From Siphonodentalium dalli (taxonomy: Eukaryota > Mollusca > Scaphopoda > Gadilida > Siphonodentaliidae): a DNA stretch of 64,000 nt. The position numbers and the translations under genes are program-made. The DNA lies in the NCBI GenBank assembly GCA_032622095.1, contig CP136064.1, positions 376,001 to 440,000 on the forward strand. Direction: 5' to 3'. The number at the start of each line of letters is the position of its first letter. Within the stretch, counting starts at the first letter, position 1. Below the pieces are notes generated by a model. The model ran no database searches and was not told where the DNA came from. It saw nothing but the letters and a program-made list of their open reading frames with translations. This document shows, in pieces, positions 1-11,666 of this stretch.

Positions 1-219
1 ACGGTTGGATATTTTCTATTTGGCGCATGTTTCTCCATAATGCGCCATGTCAAATCTGGCCATATCCGAATCGGGTTGTCATTTACAATGACTGCAGAAA
101 ATATATATCTTCATGTTGGAATGCAAATGTATGTTTAAAGGAACAGATGTATCTCAACTTAAAGGGACATAAGTAACACAGTCACCAACTTTAAGGGGTA
201 TCTGCTATAGACTGGTTAC
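1..219 (+). repeat. 5'-truncated monomer at window edge
   Basis: The window opens at base 11 of a monomer, so the array continues upstream. It is F-like: CTATTTGG, a PstI-type CTGCAG and an uninterrupted TATATA. It carries a private change in the GCGCC region (CATAATGCGCC in place of CATACCGCGCC), in keeping with the diverged left part of the array. Confidence 0.95.
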
Positions 220-2279
220 ATGGTGGAGTACGGTTGGATATTTTCAATTTTGCGCATGTTTCTCCATACCGCGCCATGTCAAATCTGGCCATATCCTAAT
301 CGGGTTGTCATTTACAATGACTGCAGAAAATAAATATCTTCATGTTAGAATGCAAATGTATGTTTAAAGGAACAGATGTATCTCAACTTAAAGGGACATA
401 AGTAACACAGTCACCAACTTAAAGAGGTGTCTGATTTAGACTGGTTCCATGGTGGAGTACGGTTGGATATTTTCTATTTGGCGCATGTTTCTCCATACCG
501 CGCCATGTCAAATCTGGCCATATCCGAATCGGGTTGTCATTTACAATGACTACAGAAAATAAATATCTTCATGTTGGAATGCAAATGTATGTTTAAAGAA
601 ACAGATGTATCTCAACTTAAAGGGACATAAGTAACACAGTCACCAACTTTAAGGGGTATCTGCTATAGACTGGTTCCATGGTGGAGTACTGTTGGATATT
701 TTCAATTTGGCGCATGTTTCTCCCTACCGCGCCATGTCAAATCTGGCCATATCCGAATCGGGTTGTCATTTACAATGACTACAGAAAATAAATATCTTCA
801 TGGTGGAATGCAAATGTATGTTTAAAGGAACAGATGTATCTCAACTTAAAGGGACATAAGTAACACAGTCACCAACTTTAAGGGGTATCTGCTATAGACT
901 GGTTCCATGGTGGAGTACGGTTGGATATTTTCAATTTGGCGCATGTTTCTCCATACCGCGCCATGTCAAATCTGGCCATATCCAAATCGGGTTGTCATTT
1001 ACAATGACTGCAGAAAATAATTATCTTCATGTTGGAATGCAAATGTATGTTTAAAGGAACAGATGTATCTCAACTTAAAGGGACATAAGTAACACAGTCA
1101 CCAACTTAAAGAGGTGTCTGATTTAGACTGGTTCCATGGTGGAGTACGGTTGGATATTTTCTATTTGGCGCATGTTTCTCCATACCGCGCCATGTCAAAT
1201 CTGGCCATATCCGAATCGGGTTGTCATTTACAATGTCTACAAAAAACAAATATCTTCATGTTGGAATGCAAATGTATGTTTAAAGGAACAGATGTATCTC
1301 AACTTAAAGGGACATAAGTAACACAGTCACCAACTTTAAGGGGTATCTGCTATAGACTGGTTCCATGGTGGAGTACGGTTGGATATTTTCAATTTGGCGC
1401 ATGTTTCTCCCTACCGCGCCATGTCAAATCTGGCCATATCCGAATCGGGTTGTCATTTACAATAAATACAGAAAATAAATATCTTCATGTTGGAATGCAA
1501 ATGTATGTTTAAAGGAACAGATGTATCTCAACTTAAAGGGACATAAGTAACACAGTCACCAACTTTAAGGGGTATCTGCTATAGACTGGTTCCATGGTGG
1601 AGTACGGTTGGATATTTTCAATTTGGCGCTTGTTTCTCCATACCGCGCCATGTCAAATCTGGCCATATCCGAATCGGGTTGTCATTTACAATGACTACAG
1701 AAAATAAATATCTTCATGTTGGAATGCAAATATATGTTTAAAGGAACAGATGTATCTCAACTTAAAGGGACATAAGTAACACAGTCACCAACTTTAAGGG
1801 GTATCTGCTATAGACTGGTTCCATGGTGGAGTACGGTTGGATATTTTCAATTTGGCGCTTGTTTCTCCATACCGCGCCATGTCAAATCTGGCCATATCCG
1901 AATCGGGTTGTCATTTACAATGACTACAGAAAATAAATATCTTCATGTTGGAATGCAATATATGTTTAAAGGAACAGATGTATCTCAACTTAAAGGGACA
2001 TAAGTAACACAGTCACCAACTTTAAGGGGTATCTGCTATAGACTGGTTCCATGGTGGAGTACGGTTGGATATTTTCAATTTGGCGCTTGTTTCTCCATAC
2101 CGCGCCATGTCAAATCTGGCCATATCCGAATCGGGTTGTCATGTACAATGACTACAGAAAATAAATATCTTCATGTTGGAATGCAAATGTATGATTAAAG
2201 AAACAGATGTATCTCAACTTAAAGGGACATAAGTAACACAGTCACCAACTTTAAGGGGTATCTGCTATAGACTGGTTCC
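220..2279 (+). repeat. Diverged left-end monomers with early L-M and I-J pairs
   Basis: Nine monomers (220, 449, 678, 907, 1136, 1365, 1594, 1823, 2051) with many private substitutions. The first two are recognisable L and M types (TTTTGCGC, ATCCTAATC, GTTAGAATG, then CTATTTGG with AAAGAAAC), joined by the rare tail cassette near 424. The 907 and 1136 monomers look like a less derived I-J pair: AATAATTATC is present, but CATGTTGG has not become CATTTTGG. They are joined by the same cassette near 1111. The monomer at 1823 has a 1-bp deletion near 1957. The 1594, 1823 and 2051 monomers all carry GGCGCTTG with the TAAATA allele, a combination otherwise absent from the later C type. These may be older relatives of the types homogenised downstream. 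Confidence 0.85.
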
Positions 2280-3194
2280 ATAGTGGAGTACTGTTGGATA
2301 TTTTCAATTTGGCGCATGTTTCTCCCTACCGCGCCATGTCAAATCTGGCCATATCCGAATCGGGTTGTCATTTACAATGACTGCAGAAAATATATATCTT
2401 CATGTTGGAATGCAAATGAATGTTTAAAGGAACAGATGTATCTCAACTTAAAGGGACATAAGTAACACCGTCACCAACTTTAAGGGGTATCTGCTATAGA
2501 CTGGTTAAATGGTGGAGTACGGTTGGATATTTTCAATTTTGCGCATGTTTCTCCATACCGCGCCATGTAAAATCTGGCCATATCCGAATCGGGTTGTCAT
2601 TTACAATGACTGCAGAAAATAAATATCTTCATGTTGGAATGCAAATGTATGTTTAAAGGAACAGATGTATCTCAACTTAAAGGGACATAAGTAACACAGT
2701 CACCAACTTTAAGGGGTATCTGCTATAGACTGGTTCCATGGTGGAGTATGGTTGGATATTTACTATTTGGCGCATGTTTCTCCATACCGCGCCATGTCAA
2801 ATCTGGCCATATCCGAATCGGGTTGTCATTTACAATGACTACAGAAAATATATATCTTCATGTTGGAATGCAAATGTATGTTTAAAGGAACAGATGTATC
2901 TCAACTTAAAGGGACATAAGTAACACCGTCACCAACTTTAAGGGGTATCTGCTAAGACTGGTTCCATGGTGGAGTACTGTTGTATATTTTCAATTTGGCG
3001 CATGTTTTTCCATACCGCGCCATGTCAAATCTGGCCATATCCGAATCGGGTTGTCATTTACAATGACTACAGAAAATAAATATCTTCATGTTGGAATGCA
3101 AATGTATGTTTAAAGGAACAGATGTATCTCAACTTAAAGGGACATAAGTAACACAGTCACCAACTTTAAGGGGTATCTGCTATAGACTGGTTCC
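2280..3194 (+). repeat. 4-monomer higher-order unit, copy 1
   Basis: Four monomers (2280, 2509, 2738, 2966), 915 bp because one lost a base. Markers shared with the next unit are GTATGGTTGGATATTTACTA in the third monomer, the 1-bp deletion GCTAAGACTGG near 2952, and TGTTGTATATTT with ATGTTTTTCC in the fourth. Copy 1 differs at its first landmark: ATAGTGGAG replaces ATGGTGGAG at 2280. Confidence 0.88.
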
Positions 3195-4109
3195 ATGGTG
3201 GAGTACGGTTGGATATTTTCAATTTGGAGCATGTTTCTCCATACCGCGCCATGTCAAATCTGGCCATATCCGAATCGGGTTGTCATTTACAATGACTGCA
3301 GAAAATATATATCTTCATGTTGGAATGCAAATGAATGTTTAAAGGAACAGATGTATCTCAACTTAAAGGGACATAAGTAACACCGTCACCAACTTTAAGG
3401 GGTATCTGCTATAGACTGGTTACATGGTGGAGTACGGTTGGATATTTTCAATTTTGCGCATGTTTCTCCATACCGCGCCATGTAAAATCTGGCCATATCC
3501 GAATCGGGTTGTCATTTACAATGACTGCAGAAAATAAATATCTTCATGTTGGAATGCAAATGTATGTTTAAAGGAACAGATGTATCTCAACTTAAAGGGA
3601 CATAAGTAACACAGTCACCAACTTTAAGGGGTATCTGCTATAGACTGGTTCCATGGTGGAGTATGGTTGGATATTTACTATTTGGCGCATGTTTCTCCAT
3701 ACCGCGCCATGTCAAATCTGGCCATATCCGAATCGGGTTGTCATTTACAATGACTACAGAAAATATATATCTTCATGTTGGAATGCAAATGTATGTTTAA
3801 AGGAACAGATGTATCTCAACTTAAAGGGACATAAGTAACACCGTCACCAACTTTAAGGGGTATCTGCTAAGACTGGTTTCATGGTGGAGTACTGTTGTAT
3901 ATTTTCAATTTGGCGCATGTTTTTCCATACCGCGCCATGTCAAATCTGGCCATATCCGAATCGGGTTGTCATTTACAATGACTACAGAAAATAAATATCT
4001 TCATGTTGGAATGCAAATGTATGTTTAAAGGAACAGATGTATCTCAACTTAAAGGGACATAAGTAACACAGTCACCAACTTAAAGGGGTATCTGCTATAG
4101 ACTGGTTCC
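3195..4109 (+). repeat. 4-monomer higher-order unit, copy 2
   Basis: Direct tandem copy of the preceding unit at a 915-bp displacement. It repeats the same private markers in the same order, including the 1-bp deletion (near 3868), so the deletion preceded the duplication. Later differences include GGAGCATG in the first monomer. Confidence 0.88.
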
Positions 4110-5712
4110 ATGGTGGAGTACGGTTGGATATTTTCAATTTGGCGCATGTTTCTCCATACCGCGCCATGTCAAATCTGGCCCTATCCGAATCGGGTTGTCA
4201 TTTACAATGACTGCAGAAAATAAATATCTTCATGTTGGAATGCAAATGTATGTTTAAAGGAACAGATGTATCTCAACTTAAAGGGACATAAGTAACACAG
4301 TCACCAACTTAAAGAGGTGTCTGATTTAGACTGGTTACATGGTGGAATACGGTTGGATATTTTCTATTTGGCGCATGTTTCTCCATACCGCGCCATGTCA
4401 AATCTGGCCATATCCGAATCGGGTTGTCATTTACAATGACTACAGAAAATAAATATCTTCATGTTGGAATGCAAATGTATGTTTAAAGGAACAGATGTAT
4501 CTCAACTTAAAGGGACATAAGTAACACAGTCACCAACTTTAAGGGGTATCTGCTATAGACTGGTTCCATGGTGGAGTACGGTTGGATATTTTCTATTTGG
4601 CACATGTTTCTCCATACCGCGCCATGTCAAATCTGGCCATATCCGAATCGGGTTGTCATTTACAATGACTACAGAAAATAAATATCTTCATGTTGGAATG
4701 CAAATGTATGTTTAAAGGAACAGATGTATCTCAACTTAAAGGGACATAAGTAACACAGTCACCAACTTTAAGGGGTATCTGCTATAGACTGGTTCCATGG
4801 TGGAGTACGGTTGGATATTTTCTATTTGGCGCATGTTTCTCAATACCGCGCAATGTCAAATCTGGCCATATCCGAATCGGGTTGTCATTTACAATGTCTA
4901 CAGAAAATAAATATCTTCATGTTGGAATGCAAATGTATGTTTAAAGGAACAGATGTATCTCAACTTAAAGGGACATAAGCAACACCGTCACCAACTTTAA
5001 GGGGTATCTGCTATAGACTGGTTCCATGGTGGAGTACTGTTGGATATTTTCAATTTGGCGCATGTTTCTCCCTACCGCGCCATGTAAAATCTGGCCATAT
5101 CCGAATCGGGTTGTCATTTACAATGACTACAGAAAATAAATATCTTCATGTTGGAATGCAAATGTATGTTTAAAGGAACAGATGTATCTCAACTTAAAGG
5201 GACATAAGCAACACCGTCACCAACTTTAAGGGGTATCTGCTATAGACTGGTTCCATGGTGGAGTACTGTTGGATATTTTCAATTTGGCGCATGTTTCTCC
5301 CTACCGCGCCATGTCAAATCTGGCCATATCCGAATCGGGTTGTCATTTACAATGACTGCAGAAAATATATATCTTCATGTTGGAATGCAAATGTATGTTT
5401 AAAGGAACAGATGTATCTCAACTGAAAGGGACATAGGTAACACAGTCACCAACTTAATGGGGTATCTGCTATAGACTGGTTCCATGGTGGAGTACGGTTG
5501 GATATTTTCAATTTGGCGCATGTTTCTCCATACCGCGCTATGTCAAATCTGGCCCTATCCGAATCAGGTTGTCATTTACAATGACTGCAGAAAATATATA
5601 TCTTCATGGTGGAATGCAAATGTATGTTTAAAGGAACAGATGTATCTCAACTTAAAGGGACATAAGTAACACAGTCACCAACTTTAAGGGGTATCTGCTA
5701 TAGACTGGTTCC
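4110..5712 (+). repeat. 7-monomer higher-order unit
   Basis: Seven 229-bp monomers. The diagnostic run is GGCCCTATCC (4110 monomer), ATGGTGGAATACGG (4339), GGCACATG (4568), GCGCAATG with ATGTCTACAG (4797), then GTACTGTTGG with GTAAAATC (5026). The same run starts again 1603 bp (7 monomers) later at 5713. The 5255 and 5484 monomers complete the unit; 5484 has private changes GCGCTATG and AATCAGG. Confidence 0.85.
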
Positions 5713-7544
5713 ATGGTGGAGTACGGTTGGATATTTTCAATTTGGCGCATGTTTCTCCATACCGCGCCATGTCAAATCTGGCCCTATCCGAATCGGGTTG
5801 TCATTTACAATGACTGCAGAAAATAAATATCTTCATGTTGGAATGCAAATGTATGTTTAAAGGAACAGATGTATCTCAACTTAAAGGGACATAAGTAACA
5901 CAGTCACCAACTTAAAGAGGTGTCTGATTTAGACTGGTTACATGGTGGAATACGGTTGGATATTTTCTATTTGGCGCATGTTTCTCCATACCGCGCCATG
6001 TCAAATCTGGCCATATCCGAATCGGGTTGTCATTTACAATGACTACAGAAAATAAATATCTTCATGTTGGAATGCAAATGTATGTTTAAAGGAACAGATG
6101 TATCTCAACTTAAAGGGACATAAGTAACACAGTCACCAACTTTAAGGGGTATCTGCTATAGACTGGTTCCATGGTGGAGTACGGTTGGATATTTTCTATT
6201 TGGCACATGTTTCTCCATACCGCGCCATGTCAAATCTGGCCATATCCGAATCGGGTTGTCATTTACAATGACTACAGAAAATAAATATCTTCATGTTGGA
6301 ATGCAAATGTATGTTTAAAGGAACAGATGTATCTCAACTTAAAGGGACATAAGTAACACAGTCACCAACTTTAAGGGGTATCTGCTATAGACTGGTTCCA
6401 TGGTGGAGTACGGTTGGATATTTTCTATTTGGCGCATGTTTCTCCATACCGCGCAATGTCAAATCTGGCCATATCCGAATCGGGTTGTCATTTACAATGT
6501 CTACAGAAAATAAATATCTTCATGTTGGAATGCAAATGTATGTTTAAAGGAACAGATGTATCTCAACTTAAAGGGACATAAGCAACACCGTCACCAACTT
6601 TAAGGGGTATCTGCTATAGACTGGTTCCATGGTGGAGTACTGTTGGATATTTTCAATTTGGCGCATGTTTCTCCCTACCGCGCCATGTAAAATCTGGCCA
6701 TATCCGAATCGGGTTGTCATTTACAATGACTACAGAAAATAAATATCTTCATGTTGGAATGCAAATGTATGTTTACAGGAACAGATGTATCTCAACTTAA
6801 AGGGACATAAGTAACACAGTCACCAACTTAAAGGGGTATCTGCTATAGACTGGTTCCATGGTGGAGTACGGTTGGATATTTTCAATTTGGCGCATGTTTC
6901 TCCATACCGCGCCATGTCAAATCTGGCCATATCCGAATCGGGTTGTTATTTACAATGACTGCAGAAAATATATATCTTCATGGTGGAATGCAAATGTATG
7001 TTTAAAGGAACAGATGTATCTCAACTTAAAGGGACATAAGTAACACAGTCACCAACTTAAAGGGGTATCTGCTATAGACTGGTTCCATGGTGGAGTACGG
7101 TTGGATATTTTCAATTTGTCGCATGTTTCTCCCTACCGCGCCATGTCAAATCTGGCCATATCCGAATCGGGTTGTCATTTACAATGACTACAGAAAATAA
7201 ATATCTTCATGTTGGAATGCAAATGTATGTTTAAAGGAACAGATGTATCTCAACTTAAAGGGACATAAGTAACACAGTCACCAACTTTAAGGGGTATCTG
7301 CTATAGACTGGTTCCATGGTGGAGTACGGTTGGATATTTTCAATTTGGCGCTTGTTTCTCCATACCGCGCCATGTCAAATCTGGCCATATCCGAATCGGG
7401 TTGTCATTTACAATGACTGCAGAAAATATATATCTTCATGGTGGAATGCAAATGTATGTTTAAAGGAACAGATGTATCTCAACTTAAAGGGACATAAGTA
7501 ACACAGTCACCAACTTTAAGGGGTATCTGCTATAGACTGGTTTC
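5713..7544 (+). repeat. 8-monomer higher-order unit containing the first A-B-C triad
   Basis: Repeats the GGCCCTATCC / GAATACGG / GGCACATG / GCGCAATG / GTAAAATC run at 5713-6857. It then has the first clear A (6858, GGGTTGTTATT), B' (7087, TTTGTCGCA with CTCCCTACC) and C (7316, GGCGCTTG) monomers. The run restarts after 8 monomers (1832 bp, GAATACGG at 5942 then 7774). From 6858 onward the strict 229-bp register holds almost without exception, so this unit marks the change from the diverged left part to the homogenised body. Confidence 0.85.
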
Positions 7545-8689
7545 ATGGTGGAGTACGGTTGGATATTTTCAATTTGGCGCATGTTTCTCCATACCGCGCC
7601 ATGTCAAATCTGGCCATATCCGAATCGGGTTGTCATTTACAATGACTACAGAAAATAAATATCTTCATGTTGGAATGCAAATGTATGTTTAAAGGAACAG
7701 ATGTATCTCAACTTAAAGGGACATAAGTAACACAGTCACCAACTTAAAGAGGTGTCTGATTTAGACTGGTTACATGGTGGAATACGGTTGGATATTTTCT
7801 ATTTGGCGCATGTTTCTCCATACCGCGCCATGTCAAATCTGGCCATATCCGAATCGGGTTGTCATTTACAATGACTACAGAAAATAAATATCTTCATGTT
7901 GGAATGCAAATGTATGTTTAAAGGAACAGATGTATCTCAACTTAAAGGGACATAAGTAACACAGTCACCAACTTTAAGGGGTATCTGCTATAGACTGGTT
8001 CCATGGTGGAGTACGGTTGGATATTTTCTATTTGGCACATGTTTCTCCATACCGCGCCATGTCAAATCTGGCCATATCCGAATCGGGTTGTCATTTACAA
8101 TGACTACAGAAAATAAATATCTTCATGTTGGAATGCAAATGTATGTTTAAAGGAACAGATGTATCTCAACTTAAAGGGACATAAGTAACACAGTCACCAA
8201 CTTTAAGGGGTATCTGCTATAGACTGGTTCCATGGTGGAGTACGGTTGGATATTTTCTATTTGGCGCATGTTTCTCCATACCGCGCAATGTCAAATCTGG
8301 CCATATCCGAATCGGGTTGTCATTTACAATGTCTACAGAAAATAAATATCTTCATGTTGGAATGCAAATGTATGTTTAAAGGAACAGATGTATCTCAACT
8401 TAAAGGGACATAAGCAACACCGTCACCAACTTTAAGGGGTATCTGCTATAGACTGGTTCCATGGTGGAGTACTGTTGGATATTTTCAATTTGGCGCATGT
8501 TTCTCCCTACCGCGCCATGTAAAATCTGGCCATATCCGAATCGGGTTGTCATTTACAATGACTACAGAAAATAAATATCTTCATGTTGGAATGCAAATGT
8601 ATGTTTACAGGAACAGATGTATCTCAACTTAAAGGGACATAAGTAACACAGTCACCAACTTAAAGGGGTATCTGCTATAGACTGGTTCC
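7545..8689 (+). repeat. Third occurrence of the GAATACGG-GGCACATG-GCGCAATG run
   Basis: Five monomers (7545, 7774, 8003, 8232, 8461), closely matching 5713-6857. They share GTTTACAGG in the last monomer with 6629-6857, a private marker absent from the first occurrence (5026). The second and third occurrences are therefore closest relatives. The run is not seen again in the window. Confidence 0.85.
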
Positions 8690-11666
8690 ATGGTGGAGTA
8701 CGGTTGGATATTTTCAATTTGGCGCATGTTTCTCCATACCGCGCCATGTCAAATCTGGCCATATCCGAATCGGGTTGTTATTTACAATGACTGCAGAAAA
8801 TATATATCTTCATGGTGGAATGCAAATGTATGTTTAAAGGAACAGATGTATCTCAACTTAAAGGGACATAAGTAACACAGTCACCAACTTTAAGGGGTAT
8901 CTGCTATAGACTGGTTTCATGGTGGAGTACGGTTGGATATTTTCAATTTGGCGCATGTTTCTCCATACCGCGCCATGTCAAATCTGGCCATATCCGAATC
9001 GGGTTGTCATTTACAATGACTACAGAAAATAAATATCTTCATGTTGGAAAGCAAATGTATGTTTAAAGGAACAGATGTATCTCAACTTAAAGGGACATAA
9101 GTAACACAGTCACCAACTTAAAGGGGTATCTGCTATAGACTGGTTCCATGGTGGAGTACGGTTGGATATTTTCAATTTGGCGCATGTTTCTCCATACCGC
9201 GCCATGTCAAATCTGGCCATATCCGAATCGGGTTGTTATTTACAATGACTGCAGAAAATATATATCTTCATGGTGGAATGCAAATGTATGTTTAAAGGAA
9301 CAGATGTATCTCAACTTAAAGGGACATAAGTAACACAGTCACCAACTTAAAGGGGTATCTGCTATAGACTGGTTCCATGGTGGAGTACGGTTGGATATTT
9401 TCAATTTGTCGCATGTTTCTCCCTACCGCGCCATGTCAAATCTGGCCATATCCGAATCGGGTTGTCATTTACAATGACTACAGAAAATAAATATCTTCAT
9501 GTTGGAATGCAAATGTATGTTTAAAGGAACAGATGTATCTCAACTTAAAGGGACATAAGTAACACAGTCACCAACTTTAAGGGGTATCTGCTATAGACTG
9601 GTTCCATGGTGGAGTACGGTTGGATATTTTCAATTTGGCGCTTGTTTCTCCATACCGCGCCATGTCAAATCTGGCCATATCCGAATCGGGTTGTCATTTA
9701 CAATGACTGCAGAAAATATATATCTTCATGGTGGAATGCAAATGTATGTTTAAAGGAACAGATGTATCTCAACTTAAAGGGACATAAGTAACACAGTCAC
9801 CAACTTTAAGGGGTATCTGCTATAGACTGGTTTCATGGTGGAGTACGGTTGGATATTTTCAATTTGGCGCATGTTTCTCCATACCGCGCCATGTCAAATC
9901 TGGCCATATCCGAATCGGGTTGTCATTTACAATGACTACAGAAAATAAATATCTTCATGTTGGAAAGCAAATGTATGTTTAAAGGAACAGATGTATCTCA
10001 ACTTAAAGGGACATAAGTAACACAGTCACCAACTTAAAGGGGTATCTGCTATAGACTGGTTCCATGGTGGAGTACGGTTGGATATTTTCAATTTGGCGCA
10101 TGTTTCTCCATACCGCGCCATGTCAAATCTGGCCATATCCGAATCGGGTTGTTATTTACAATGACTGCAGAAAATATATATCTTCATGGTGGAATGCAAA
10201 TGTATGTTTAAAGGAACAGATGTATCTCAACTTAAAGGGACATAAGTAACACAGTCACCAACTTAAAGGGGTATCTGCTATAGACTGGTTCCATGGTGGA
10301 GTACGGTTGGATATTTTCAATTTGTCGCATGTTTCTCCCTACCGCGCCATGTCAAATCTGGCCATATCCGAATCGGGTTGTCATTTACAATGACTACAGA
10401 AAATAAATATCTTCATGTTGGAATGCAAATGTATGTTTAAAGGAACAGATGTATCTCAACTTAAAGGGACATAAGTAACACAGTCACCAACTTTAAGGGG
10501 TATCTGCTATAGACTGGTTCCATGGTGGAGTACGGTTGGATATTTTCAATTTGTCGCATGTTTCTCCCTACCGCGCCATGTCAAATCTGGCCATATCCGA
10601 ATCGGGTTGTCATTTACAATGACTACAGAAAATAAATATCTTCATGTTGGAATGCAAATGTATGTTTAAAGGAACAGATGTATCTCAACTTAAAGGGACA
10701 TAAGTAACACAGTCACCAACTTTAAGGGGTATCTGCTATAGACTGGTTCCATGGTGGAGTACGGTTGGATATTTTCAATTTGGCGCTTGTTTCTCCATAC
10801 CGCGCCATGTCAAATCTGGCCATATCCGAATCGGGTTGTCATTTACAATGACTGCAGAAAATATATATCTTCATGGTGGAATGCAAATGTATGTTTAAAG
10901 GAACAGATGTATCTCAACTTAAAGGGACATAAGTAACACAGTCACCAACTTTAAGGGGTATCTGCTATAGACTGGTTTCATGGTGGAGTACGGTTGGATA
11001 TTTTCAATTTGGCGCATGTTTCTCCATACCGCGCCATGTCAAATCTGGCCATATCCGAATCGGGTTGTCATTTACAATGACTGCAGAAAATATATATCTT
11101 CATGTTGGAATGCAAATGTATGTTTAAAGGAACAGATGTATCTCAACTTAAAGGGACATAAGTAACACAGTCACCAACTTTAAGGGGTATCTGCTATAGA
11201 CTGGTTCCATGGTGGAGTACGGTTGGATATTTTCTATTTGGCGCATGTTTCTCCATACCGCGCCATGTCAAATCTGGCCATATCCGAATCGGGTTGTCAT
11301 TTACAATGACTGCAGAAAATATATATCTTCATGTTGGAATGCAAATGTATGTTTAAAGAAACAGATGTATCTCAACTTAAAGGGACATAAGTAACACAGT
11401 CACCAACTTTAAGGGGTATCTGCTATAGACTGGTTCCATGGTGGAGTACTGTTGGATATTTTCAATTTGGCGCATGTTTCTCCATACCGCGCCATGTCAA
11501 ATCTGGCCATATCCGAATCGGGTTGTCATTTACAATGACTACAGAAAATAAATATCTTCATGTTGGAATGCAAATGTATGTTTAAAGGAACACATGTATC
11601 TCAACTTAAAGGGACATAAGTAACACAGTCACCAACTTTAAGGGGTATCTGCTATAGACTGGTTCC
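8690..11666 (+). repeat. A-B'-C-D module array leading into E-F-G
   Basis: Thirteen monomers in the order A D A B' C D A B' B' C E F G. The 4-mer A-B'-C-D (9148-10063) is followed by a second A-B'-(B')-C in which the B' monomer is duplicated (10293 and 10522). The E and F-K monomers at 10980 and 11209 and the G at 11438 are the first occurrence of the E-F-G phrase used throughout the rest of the array. Confidence 0.85.

Noticed and set aside
1114-1317. 67-codon open frame in another frame, starting GTGTCTGATTTAG
   Set aside because: It arises from the rare tail cassette running into the next monomer with two private changes near 1235-1250. It is a unique accident, absent from the other cassette copies.
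2283-2465. 60-codon frame with a GTG start
   Set aside because: Same satellite frame in a monomer whose ATG became ATA; no independent support.
6858-7043. 61-codon open frame (ATG to TAA) repeated about a hundred times on the + strand
   Set aside because: It exists only in monomers with TATATA; the TAAATA allele closes it by one base. The monomer is 229 bp, not a multiple of 3, so there is no continuous repeat protein. There is no sign of coding selection, and the same product would be encoded dozens of times between non-coding copies. Treated as satellite DNA, not a gene family.
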